From the NCBI GenBank assembly GCA_000333855.2, contig CM007339.1, forward strand, positions 345,936 to 366,206: a stretch of 20,271 bases of DNA, read 5' to 3'. A model generated the notes under the pieces. That model worked only from the letters and a program-made list of their open reading frames with translations. It did not search any database and was not told the DNA's origin. The stretch is from Endotrypanum monterogeii (taxonomy: Eukaryota > Euglenozoa > Kinetoplastea > Trypanosomatida > Trypanosomatidae). Positions 10,374 to 18,747 of this stretch are shown here, one piece after another; within the stretch, counting starts at the first letter, position 1, and each line of letters begins with the position of its first letter. The translations under genes were made by a program, and so were the position numbers.

Positions 10374-10396
10374 GGCGTCTAAGTAATAGAGACGCC
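10374..10396 (+). promoter_or_regulatory. Stem-loop in the presumed 5' UTR of the dynein light chain gene
   Basis: GGCGTCT at 10374-10380 and AGACGCC at 10390-10396 can form a perfect seven-pair GC-rich stem with a nine-base loop. It would begin 15 nt after the predicted spliced-leader junction. The complementarity is seen directly; any effect on translation or splicing is conjecture. Confidence 0.4.
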
Positions 10397-10530
10397 GGGT
10401 GGCTCGCCTTGTTGCACCACGAGCCCCCCCCCCCGGTCAACGGGCACCCTCTGGAACGTCTAACTCCTCCCATCAAGCTTCCTGTCAAGAAGATTTTTTA
10501 TTTATTGCTTGTCTGTGGTAGGTGGGCAAA

Positions 10531-10872
10531 ATGTCGGGAACTAGAATCCTTGTCAAAGAATCTGCTATGTCTGTAGACATGCAGCAAGACTGTGCCGATT
10601 GCGCTGCACACGCCCTCTTCACATTGAAGCTGCACGAGCAAAACGAAGTTGCCTATTTCATTAAAAAGGAGCTCGACGCCAAGTACGGCGGAGAGTGGCA
10701 CTGCGTTGTTGGACACTCATTCGGCTCCTGCGTCGGCCACGACGGGCCGTTCTTTATCTACTTTGAGATCAACGGCATCTTTTTTAGTATGTGGCGAATG
10801 GACAAAACAATAGCTGTGAAGAAAGTGCGCCCATCGACAGTGCCGGATGCGACGTGCAGCCTGTCGCCTTGA
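10531..10872 (+). CDS. Dynein light chain, LC8/DYNLL type
   Basis: LC8 light chains are dimeric hubs of dynein motors and other assemblies that clamp short linear peptides of their partners. The LC8 core spans about residues 8-88 of 113. Matching blocks are DMQQDCADCAAHAL (16-29), AYFIKKELDAKY (41-52), WHCVVGHSFGS (56-66) and FIYFEINGI (75-83), all in the family order. The frame is open to a GTG at 10522, but the first ATG at 10531 is taken as the start. Two points differ from the usual protein of about 89 residues. The groove segment usually written YVTHE reads CVGHD (67-71), so the Tyr and Thr positions are replaced. There is also a C-terminal tail of some 24 residues beyond the usual end. 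This may be one of several divergent LC8 paralogues of flagellated protists, with altered partner choice; that last part is inference. Confidence 0.93.
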   Translation: MSGTRILVKESAMSVDMQQDCADCAAHALFTLKLHEQNEVAYFIKKELDAKYGGEWHCVVGHSFGSCVGHDGPFFIYFEINGIFFSMWRMDKTIAVKKVRPSTVPDATCSLSP

Positions 10873-11001
10873 GATACCTAGAGCCATCCCAGCTTTCGTG
10901 TGTGCCCAACCCATCTGCCAAAGAGAGGAGGGGTAAGGCACTACTCATGGTAGCCTCGCAATTCTGATGGACGCCGTCGAGCGAGGCCGTTTATATTTAT
11001 A

Positions 11002-11032
<31 letters not shown>

Positions 11033-12039
11033 TGCATATATCGATACGACTCAAAGCAGATGTCATGTGGTGAAAACAAAAAAAAAGGCTGCAGTATTGC
11101 TTTCTCCATCTGTTCCTGGATTCTTCATTTCCATCTAGGTCCAGAAAAGCAGATTGCTGAAACGGAAAGTGGGGAATACCAACGCGGCATTATTGTCAAT
11201 CCGTCGTTGCGCTGCAAGCCCTCTCACTTGTTCTCAACTAGACTGGTGCCAACCTGGGCACCCCTCAGCCCGTAACCCCTCTTGTTTTTTCCTGATGTAT
11301 AACAAAAAAAAAAAGTACAAAAGAAGCTGCAGATGGCGCTCCTTTTGTGTGAGGAGGAGAGAGACATTATGAGCTACACTGTTCGAGAATTTCCGCTTCA
11401 CTAAACTCCCTCCCCCCCCCTAGACGCAACCTTATCCACAAGCGACGGCCAACGATGAAAATAATATGCGTGGCAGCAGCAGCATCATAAGGAAGACGTT
11501 GCGACTCGACACTCCGTTCCTCGTCTCCTTCATCTCCTGCTTTACCGCTGGCGGGTTTTCTTCCTTTTGTATCCAATTTCTATTGGATATCTTTGTTTTT
11601 TTCGGGAGTGAGGCTCCAATAAACGATGCTATCGACCACCCGACTCTCCCCATCGCAACTCTTTTCCCCGCCCCCCCCCCCTTGCGCTTGCCCTCCTCGT
11701 ATCTCAATGCGCTGCCAACTCTCCTATACCCTCCCTCCCTTCCACTTAAATGTATACGACCTTTGGGATAAATCCTAAACTCGTGTGGTATACCTTAATG
11801 CCTCACCTCAACGCCAATGGCACGCGTACACACACACGATGACCGGTCGTGATGATCACATCGCCTAACCCTCATCCCAGATATTGTCGTTGCCTTCATT
11901 TGTGCGCTGTTGTTTTGACACACACACACACACACACACACGCGCCCACTCAACCCTACGGAATAATCTATAACATTAGAGCTTTAAAAAGGGGTATTCG
12001 AACAACAAAGACAAAACGTATTCTTTTTTTTTTTTTCGC
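10873..12039. other. Intergenic region between the dynein light chain and FKBP genes
   Basis: No gene supported. It contains a short purine-rich patch (10919-10936), a TA repeat near 11000, an A run (11304-11314), a C/T tract with AG at 11422-11423, a (CA)n run at 11918-11941 and the T tract at 12022-12036 just before the FKBP start codon. The ATG frame 11466-11771 crosses pyrimidine tracts and is not credible as a gene. Confidence 0.5.
10990..11045. repeat. TA dinucleotide repeat
   Basis: An AT-rich block contains an unbroken TA run at about 11005-11032, flanked on both sides by ATGCATAT/TTGCATAT-like sequence, so the whole block is nearly self-complementary and could extrude as a cruciform or fold as an RNA hairpin. 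It lies about 130 nt after the light chain stop codon. Confidence 0.85.
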
Positions 12040-12058
12040 ATGGGTGGCTACTCCTCAG
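12021..12058 (+). promoter_or_regulatory. Poly-T tract and AG straddling the FKBP start codon
   Basis: A T run at 12024-12036 ends three bases before the ATG at 12040. The first AG after it is at 12057-12058, inside the coding region. Under the common rule that trans-splicing uses the first AG downstream of the tract, splicing here would remove the annotated start. Upstream AGs at 11978-11981 and 12009-12010 could serve instead but have poorer tracts before them. Confidence 0.5.
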
Positions 12059-12660
12059 GGCGCGGCGTGTTCGTCGCTGCCGCGACAGCACTACTACTAC
12101 TACTGCTACTCACCTTGTGTGCGGCTAACGTCCAGGCGAGCTACTGGTCTGAGGAAGTGAACCGCGTGCGTACCCGCACAGCATCTGACTACATGAAGCG
12201 CATGGCACAGCAGCCAAACGTATCTGCATTGCCATCAGGACTCCTCTTCACCATCCGGCGTCGTGGCTTCGGTGACCGCGCGCCGGCGGCGGAAGACACG
12301 TGCGAGATGCACTACACCATCCACCGTCGATACCCGGGCATCGTAGAGAGTACGCACGACCACCCCTACCCAGTGCGGCGATCCCCGTCGCAACTGATAC
12401 CCGGCATGTCGGAGGCAATGCGTTTAATGCGTGAAGGTGATTCCTGGGACCTTTACGTTCCCTACCAACTTGCCTACGGGTTAGAGGGCAGAAAGGATCA
12501 AAAGGTAGCGGGCCTGGCGAACCTGCGCGTGGAGATGGAACTCTACAAGTGTGAATCGGCGAGTGGAGCAACGAGCTCCGAAATTGACGCGTACCTTGCC
12601 AAGTATATGAAGACACCAGTCCCTGAGAAAACCGCGCATGTTGATTACAGGAACCTATAA
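12040..12660 (+). CDS. FKBP-type peptidyl-prolyl cis-trans isomerase with signal peptide
   Basis: FKBPs catalyse cis-trans isomerisation of X-Pro bonds. This 206-residue product begins with a Leu-rich hydrophobic stretch (about 9-33), a clear signal peptide or anchor, so it would act in the secretory pathway or outside the cell. A helical linker (35-60) precedes the FKBP fold (about 64-172). By comparison with FKBP12, Tyr26 is kept (Y92), Phe36 is Val102, Asp37 is Glu103, Ile56 is kept (I120), Trp59 is Met123, Tyr82 is kept in AYG (Y146) and Phe99 is Val164. The pocket is thus only partly conserved, and activity or FK506 binding may be reduced. The layout of signal peptide, N-terminal helix and FKBP resembles Mip-type proteins. 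No ER-retention tail is seen; the protein ends YRNL. Met52, encoded at 12193, is an alternative start that would skip the signal peptide. Confidence 0.9.
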   Translation: MGGYSSGRGVFVAAATALLLLLLLTLCAANVQASYWSEEVNRVRTRTASDYMKRMAQQPNVSALPSGLLFTIRRRGFGDRAPAAEDTCEMHYTIHRRYPGIVESTHDHPYPVRRSPSQLIPGMSEAMRLMREGDSWDLYVPYQLAYGLEGRKDQKVAGLANLRVEMELYKCESASGATSSEIDAYLAKYMKTPVPEKTAHVDYRNL

Positions 12661-13018
12661 AGGTGCAGTAGGTCGCATATACGCCACCCCACCCCACCCT
12701 CCCCCCCCCAAAAAAAAAAAAAAAAAGTTTTTGGCGGGACGAGATTATGGGGCAAAAATTTTAGGGCGAAGAGGAAAGGGGGAAAAAACAAGAGGGGGAG
12801 GCATAAGCTTTTCTTTGTATCAGTGCCGCCTACTGGGTAGGGGAAATAAAAAGCAGTGCGGGGAGGAGGAGACAGGCGTAATGCTCGCGAGAGCGGGGGA
12901 AGTGATCACAGATGCTACTAACTCCTGCAAAGCAATTGTGTCGTACGCGTGTGTCTGCTTTACTTATTTTGCGCCCCTATGACATGGTGTGGAAACTCCG
13001 CTTCCTGTAGTACATCAC

Positions 13019-13070
13019 AGCATACATAAACACATATATATATATATATATGTGTGTGTTTATGTATGCT
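13019..13070. repeat. Near-perfect inverted repeat (hairpin or cruciform)
   Basis: The 16 bases at 13019-13034 are exactly complementary to the 16 bases at 13055-13070, and the middle is an alternating TA run ending in TGTG that can itself pair. The whole 52-bp block can therefore form a long hairpin in the RNA or a cruciform in the DNA. It lies about 360 nt after the FKBP stop codon. Confidence 0.85.
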
Positions 13071-14020
13071 ACTTGGTTTTTCTTACCGGCTTTTGTTTGC
13101 TCCCCTCCCCCTGGGTGGTTATTTTTTTTTTTTTTCCATCGGACGATGAATATAAAAACATTTGTGAAATTATTACCTGCGTGTGCTTGTGTGTAGGTGT
13201 GTGCATGTGGAACTGATGTAGGTAAGCTGGAGGAGACAAGAAAGGCCAGAAAAGGGAAAAGTAACCTGAAAATGTGGAGGAGACGGAGCTAAAGGACTGT
13301 GAAACAGCTCTGTGCGTCTGGGGATGCTATTCATGTCTCATCTAGTACCAGCTGATATTTCATTGGGTCACGAAAAACGGAAGTGAATAGGATAAGACGC
13401 CGTTTGCAAAAAAAAAAAAGGTAATCCTGTGTGATACCCCTGCCTCTTGTGTCTTATGTTCATGGTGTGCTTTGAAGCACTCTCTCCCCTCCCACCCCAC
13501 CGTCTCCCATCGCTGGCCTACTAAGGATGGTGAGCATGCGCTTCTTGTTGTTCTTCCTCTAAAAACCGTGTGAAATGACCTCAACGAGTTCCCAGGGTAT
13601 TTCTTCTGTGAACCCTATCGGATGCCACTGCTTATCCTAAGACCGGTGCTCCCTATACCACCCCATCCAGGCCGTACACTTGATGCCAAGCGCTTTCCTG
13701 TTAGCTGTGGCCTGCTCTGAGAGCTAACACGTTTTTCTTGTGTCTGATTATTTCTGTGAAATTGGCTTTTCCACCGACCTGTAGACGGAGCGTAATGTCT
13801 TCCTCAATAGAAAATAAATAAACAGATATATGTAGGTATATATTTATATATACAGCGGTGTGGCTCTCCCCCCCCCCTCCCCCTGCTGAAAGGATATGTT
13901 TCGATGATGACGCATACCGGCTCAACATGCAGGTAATGCATCTTGAAGGCTCGTAGTCGATGTACTGAACTGCCACATTCCTCGCCATCTTCTCCCTCGC
14001 CTGTCCCCACAACCGTCGAG

Positions 14021-14045
14021 CACACACACACACACACGTGTGTGT
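14021..14045. repeat. CA repeat running into GT repeat (palindrome)
   Basis: A (CA)n run is followed directly by (GT)4, making a perfect palindrome centred between 14037 and 14038. Alternating purine-pyrimidine sequence of this sort can adopt left-handed or hairpin forms. Confidence 0.8.
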
Positions 14046-14928
14046 ATTATTTCATTATCGGTAACGCTATCCGACACAGCCATCGCGGTGCGTCGATTCG
14101 CGTTTAAGTCCTTCACTCTCTATCACAGACGGACGCGGGTAAAGGCAGTGATTGTACCCCTCTCCATCCACCGTGGCTTAGTTCATTTTTTTTTTTCTTC
14201 CCGCTCACCGACCCTTTCTTCTCCCTCCTCCTCCTCCTCCACTCACTCCTCTTTCTTTCTTTCTTTTTTTTTTTAACCAGGCCCCCCCCCCGAATAGAAC
14301 TGGGCATCTCTGCCTCATTTGCTGATTGCCATTGTGTTTCCGTCCTTTTTCTCCAGCTGCTCGTTCTTCCGTCCCTCTCCGCCTCGACATCTGCTGCACC
14401 CGTCTGTGTTAGTAGGTGTCTTTGTCCATACAATTTGGGGGATCGGTAGTGTATATATTTATTTATTTGTGTATTTATCACCTCTTCATGTTTATGGTTA
14501 TTCGGCGTGTGCGTCTGTAAGCTTTATAACGGTTGGCCTCTACCCTTTCTTCCTCGTCCCCACCCCACCCCCACCCACCTGCCTGGCAGGACTTCTCTGG
14601 GTGGAGCAGGAAGACACGCGACTGGAAAAGGGAGAGGGCAGAAAGTGTTGTAGAGCAACAGCTTCGTACACGAGAGATTTTCCCCGTGTGTTTGCGCGTG
14701 TGTGTCTTCTCCCCCCCCCCTACCACCCACTATTCCCCAAGAGATCAGATTCGGATTCAGCGCGGCACATTCGTCTCGGTAGTGCTCCCTCGCCATCGCG
14801 TTCGTCTCCCTCGTTCATTTCTGCCTCCGGGCCCCTCCCTTCCCGTTAGGGTGTGGTGATTGCGTTACCCTCACGGATCATTTCGACCTTGTAGAGAAAC
14901 TTTGTGAGGTGCGGGCGGCAAGTACGCG

Positions 14929-14960
14929 CCTTTCTCCTCCTGCTCCTCCTCCCCTTACAG
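14929..14960 (+). promoter_or_regulatory. Predicted spliced-leader acceptor for the FYVE gene
   Basis: A clean C/T tract ends in CTTACAG with AG at 14959-14960. The 70-nt leader contains a (CA)n run (14975-14998) and no ATG before 15031. Confidence 0.65.
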
Positions 14961-15030
14961 TCGCCTTTGCTCGGCACACACACACACACACACACACAAA
15001 TACCCACTCGCAAAACTTTGAATAAGTTTT

Positions 15031-17757
15031 ATGCCCTCCTATCGTCGCAGAAAAAAAAAGCTGTGGGTGCAGAATTCTTCAATATCGCCAGAAGAATCAC
15101 CAAAGTACCTCCAGCAGAATACCCGAAGCGGTAGCACGAACACTGACAGCGGGGTATCAAACGAACCGGCCGCGTCGCCCAAGAGCTTCGTGCGAAGAAA
15201 TCCTCCCACCAGCAGGGCTTCCTCGCCGAAACAAATGAAGCACACGGCGTCGTCGCTTGCTGGGGGTGATGTAGACGAAGATATGACCACCAGCGGTGGC
15301 GGCCCCAACGCCAATGGTGTGACAAGCGCGTCCCCTGCACCGTCCCATTCCTCCGTGTCGTCGCCCAGTGGATCGGAGGCACCCCGTCCAGCGGATCTTC
15401 TGACGAGAGCAGCCGTGGCTTCCACAGCGAAAACGACCGAAGCGAGTGCATCACCTCGAGCCTCAAGTGATGGCGCCGGGCCGCTGCTCCTTTCGGGAGA
15501 CCGTGACCCAGATGCGGAGTGCGACCAAACCATCGACACGGAAGATGTTTCTACGGCTGTGGCACCTGCTACGGATGATGCGGGTGAACTGTTTTATGTC
15601 GAACTCGACCCCGAATCGCACATGATTACTGGTGTTCTGCCTGAGATGCAGCGACTTCATGTGCGACTGACGCAGCTGGTGCGGGTTCTTCGGCGCCGTG
15701 TCGCGCGACTGCATGTGCTGCGCGAGCGTGCCCGTCAAAATGGAACTGACCTCTGCGAGGTTACACCGGCGCTTCCCTTACCACAGAGGCATTCGTCCAC
15801 ATCGACAGTCGCCTCTTCAGTGCCCTTCTGTGTGCATCGCCACACAGATACGATGACCAGCAATGGTAGCATTCCAAACAACAGCGGTAATGAGGCCCCA
15901 GGCGACCTAGATGCGAGTGTGAAAGGCACAGACAGCAGCCATCACCCGCAACGGCAATTAGTGCCGATGCAAACCCAAAGTGTTGTCTTGCCCTCGCCGC
16001 GCAGCAGCCTCAACGGACGCCTCACATCTGTGCGGTACTACACGCATCCGCAGACCCTAGACAGTGTCTCGGAGTGGGGCGAAGCAGGAACCATCCGCTC
16101 CTCGCGCACCACCACGGCCCAGAGCACCCCGTCCCTGCAACCGTGTCTACCGCCGCCGTCCCTGCAGTCCTTCGAAGAAGATGATCCCAACGACGACGAG
16201 CGAACAAATTGCTTCAAGTACAACACCATGGCAGCTCGTCGCTCGTACGCGGCGCGCCTTCGGCCGGACTCGATGCCGCCTTCAGCACATTCAACGCCAA
16301 ACATGCTTCCCGCCAACCTGACCCCTTACGCCCGCAGCGACAACGGGGGAATGCTTTCCCTTCCTCCTACCACAGCTGCACGTGAGTCGATGCACCCATT
16401 GTCACCCCCAATACAACCAGTCACCACAGAGGGCGTGTTGCACGACACGTGGACAGCGATCCCCGGCGGGGCGCCGGCGGCCGCGCAGCCTCTAACAGAG
16501 GAAGAGAGCAAGGAGCTTCGCCGGCTGAGTTGGCGCGTTGCAGAGCTGTACCACCGCCGCGGTCTTTTATTGCAGAAGGCAGAGCGCCTCCTCTGTCGCC
16601 ACGCTCAGCAGCACGAGCGATGGGAAGGCAACGAGGAGCGTCGCGGATGTTACCGGTGCCGGCGACTCTTCTCGCACCTTACTCGCCGTCACCACTGCCG
16701 CCGCTGCGGTCGCTTGTGCTGCGCCGAATGCAGCCGGTATGTTGGTAAGAAACAGGACACGTCCTATGTGGCGGCACCACAGGATGCAGCACGCACCCCC
16801 GACGGTATGGAGCACCGGGTGATCATCAAGTCCGAGTACACGGCCCATATCACAGCTGAGGACTCGCATGAAGTGGTGGAGGAACGCTTCGACGAACACA
16901 CGTACCCGCGCCGCGGCCACGGAGGTACAGGCGACTCGCCCCCCTTGCAGCCGGTACTAGAAACGGAGGTGCCGGTACAGGCCCTAGCATTGAACAATGA
17001 CGATGGGCAACTGGGCAGCCTCTCCTTTGAGCACACTGCAGATGCAGCTGACAATGTCCACAGTCGCCCGAGGCAACACAAATGGGTCCGTGTCTGCGCA
17101 CCTTGTTACCAGAACTGCCTCCGTGCACGACGCAACAACGTATTGCAGCACCTGAAGAGCGCCAACCTGTGTATCCTCGATGACGGCTTTTATTATTACC
17201 ATGTGATGACGACAGAAGAACTTTGTCGTCTTTCTACCGCCCTGCGGAAGCCCGATTCTTTCAAGAAGCAGGTGGAGCTGATGTCGCACGTTGTGGTAGA
17301 GCGCTCTGCCGACTACGTTGCGGCCGCACCAGGGTATAGCGCGCACACACTCACTGCAGCCGCGCAGCACACACCTGACGTCTTGAGAACACTTGGCAGC
17401 ATCGGCGCCTACGCCCTCCGCTCCGCTCGGCAGACAGCCAACGACTATGTTGGCGGATACTTTGCGGCAAGTCGGACCATATTACCCGATAACAACATGG
17501 TCGTATCAGCACCGACGCGCCTCGCCTCGGTGACGAACGAGGAAAGTGTTGGCGTCATCGAAGATACCGACGACGACGATGCTCGCACCGACGTATCTCT
17601 CATGTCTGTAGATGATGCATGTAGCAACATGCAATCCCTGATCAAGACCGGCTTGGAAGACAACGCGTACGAGCACGAAGAAACGAGTGCAGATAGCCGA
17701 ATAGATGATAACTACGTAGAGAGTCCCACCGATGTACAAAACCAACCGGTGACGTGA
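15031..17757 (+). CDS. FYVE-type zinc-finger protein with a large insertion in the finger
   Basis: FYVE fingers bind phosphatidylinositol 3-phosphate and place proteins on endosomes. The 908-residue frame starts at the first ATG after the acceptor. Residues 1-190 are disordered; a basic Leu/Arg helix lies at 206-237; a second helix at about 487-530 leads into the finger. The finger shows W531 in a WxxD-like position (here WEGN), C540-C543, then RRHHCRRCG with C556 and C559, then C564-C567, and finally VRVCAPC with C689-C692. All eight zinc ligands and the basic RRHHCR motif that contacts the lipid are present. The gap between the sixth and seventh ligands is 121 residues, about 100 more than usual, and its filling is Glu/Thr/His-rich and disordered. 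A helical region (about 705-820) and an acidic tail follow. A role in endosomal or autophagic traffic is likely from the family; the rest of the protein is unrecognised. Confidence 0.92.
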   Translation: MPSYRRRKKKLWVQNSSISPEESPKYLQQNTRSGSTNTDSGVSNEPAASPKSFVRRNPPTSRASSPKQMKHTASSLAGGDVDEDMTTSGGGPNANGVTSASPAPSHSSVSSPSGSEAPRPADLLTRAAVASTAKTTEASASPRASSDGAGPLLLSGDRDPDAECDQTIDTEDVSTAVAPATDDAGELFYVELDPESHMITGVLPEMQRLHVRLTQLVRVLRRRVARLHVLRERARQNGTDLCEVTPALPLPQRHSSTSTVASSVPFCVHRHTDTMTSNGSIPNNSGNEAPGDLDASVKGTDSSHHPQRQLVPMQTQSVVLPSPRSSLNGRLTSVRYYTHPQTLDSVSEWGEAGTIRSSRTTTAQSTPSLQPCLPPPSLQSFEEDDPNDDERTNCFKYNTMAARRSYAARLRPDSMPPSAHSTPNMLPANLTPYARSDNGGMLSLPPTTAARESMHPLSPPIQPVTTEGVLHDTWTAIPGGAPAAAQPLTEEESKELRRLSWRVAELYHRRGLLLQKAERLLCRHAQQHERWEGNEERRGCYRCRRLFSHLTRRHHCRRCGRLCCAECSRYVGKKQDTSYVAAPQDAARTPDGMEHRVIIKSEYTAHITAEDSHEVVEERFDEHTYPRRGHGGTGDSPPLQPVLETEVPVQALALNNDDGQLGSLSFEHTADAADNVHSRPRQHKWVRVCAPCYQNCLRARRNNVLQHLKSANLCILDDGFYYYHVMTTEELCRLSTALRKPDSFKKQVELMSHVVVERSADYVAAAPGYSAHTLTAAAQHTPDVLRTLGSIGAYALRSARQTANDYVGGYFAASRTILPDNNMVVSAPTRLASVTNEESVGVIEDTDDDDARTDVSLMSVDDACSNMQSLIKTGLEDNAYEHEETSADSRIDDNYVESPTDVQNQPVT

Positions 17758-17953
17758 AAAAAAAAAGAGGGGGGGGAAAGAAAAAAAAAGGCACGCACAC
17801 AAACACCTACAACGAAAGAAAAAGTGCGGCGACGCAGGAAAAGCTGCAGCCCCGCCTCGCCCCCACCCCTTCCCTCAGACTCGCACCGACGTCTACCGAA
17901 GAAAATGGGATATGTATACATATATACATATAAGAAGACGGGGGACATGAGGC

Positions 17954-18006
17954 GTGTGTGTGTGTGGACGTGTGTGTGTGTGGACGTGTGTGTGTGTGTG
18001 TGTGTA
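17954..18006. repeat. Compound TG repeat
   Basis: Two exact 16-bp units, each a (GT)6 run ending in GGAC (17954-17969 and 17970-17985), are followed by an unbroken GT run to about 18006. It lies in the presumed 3' UTR of the FYVE gene. Confidence 0.9.
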
Positions 18007-18568
18007 TGGGTGTGATTCAAAGGTTGTTTATGAGCTTCATTTAAAGTACCTTCCTTTCGTACCTGCCCCCCCCCCCTCTGCAGGGGTGGGGGCATGTTTC
18101 TCTCTTTCTCCGCGAGTGTCTACTGTTTTATGTGTATGTGTTCTTCAGATTATTGCTGCTCTTCTTGACACTCCTGCTTTAGCGTGTATACACGCCTCAG
18201 CTACTCGCTCTGTTGCTCTCTCTCTCTCCCCCCCCCCGTGGTGCTCGACATGTGCTTTATCACTAGTCCAGATGTGTATGTCAGTGTATTGGGTAGAACT
18301 GTGCGGACTTCCTACTTTTTTTCCCAAATCCTTTCTCTGCTGGTGCTTTTCGGCACGCGTTACTGCTCGTCCCTTTGAATGTTTGCTGGATACAATTAAA
18401 AAAATGATGAGTCTGACGCACGCGCATAGCTGCGTCCGTCTCTCCTTGCCAACACGTTTGAGTGGTGGACTTTTGTTCGTAGTTTTTTCAGGTACCTCTT
18501 TGCTTTAGTGTTCGTCGTTGATACGATTGTTAACTTGCTCTTTTTCTTCGATCCTGTCGGCTACCTTT

Positions 18569-18622
18569 TTTTTTTTTGCATGTGCGCTCCACTGCATCAC
18601 GCCGTACAACGATCGCATATAG
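18569..18622 (+). promoter_or_regulatory. Possible spliced-leader acceptor upstream of the candidate ORF
   Basis: A T run at 18569-18579 is followed about 42 nt later by the first AG, at 18621-18622. The leader from 18623 to 18747 has no ATG, so the first start codon would be that of the 18748-19218 frame. Purely a pattern match. Confidence 0.35.
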
Positions 18623-18747
18623 CAGTACAACCACCTCGCTGTATTGACTGCGAGACTGAACTTCGTGCTTTACTTTCCGACGCATCTCAGCAACCAGACT
18701 CTGCAGACCATCAAAACCAGGTTTAAAAAATTTAAAAATCGTAAAAC

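Larger units (their letters stand above)
9798..10530. other. Intergenic region between the 801-aa gene and the dynein light chain
   Basis: No supported gene. A block made almost entirely of purines lies at 9901-9954, about 100 nt after the stop codon. T runs at 10031-10040 and 10182-10192 and C runs at 10134-10142 and 10424-10436 follow. The T run at 10182-10192 leads to an AG at 10203-10204, but that leader would contain upstream ATGs. Confidence 0.55.
12661..15030. other. Long intergenic region between the FKBP and FYVE genes
   Basis: These 2.4 kb hold no gene I can support. Just after the FKBP stop there is a C run and then 17 A residues (12710-12726), followed by a purine-rich block (12763-12807). 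A long inverted repeat lies at 13019-13070. About 13200-13720 has a more even base mix and might hide a degenerate retroposon, but I saw no signature. 13796-13856 is AT-rich. From 14170 on the sequence is strongly pyrimidine-rich, leading to the FYVE splice site. Confidence 0.5.

Noticed and set aside
11466..11771. ATG frame of 101 aa with a hydrophobic stretch, preceded by a C/T tract and AG at 11422-11423
   Set aside because: A short out-of-frame ATG frame at 11455 comes first on the transcript, and the second half simply translates pyrimidine tracts into Pro/Leu/Ser. No codon bias or known domain.
13904..13968. Possible C/D snoRNA: C box ATGATGA at 13904-13910 and D box CTGA at 13965-13968
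   Set aside because: The flanks do not form a terminal stem, internal C'/D' boxes are unclear, and no guide sequence could be tied to an rRNA target. A snoRNA covariance search would settle it.
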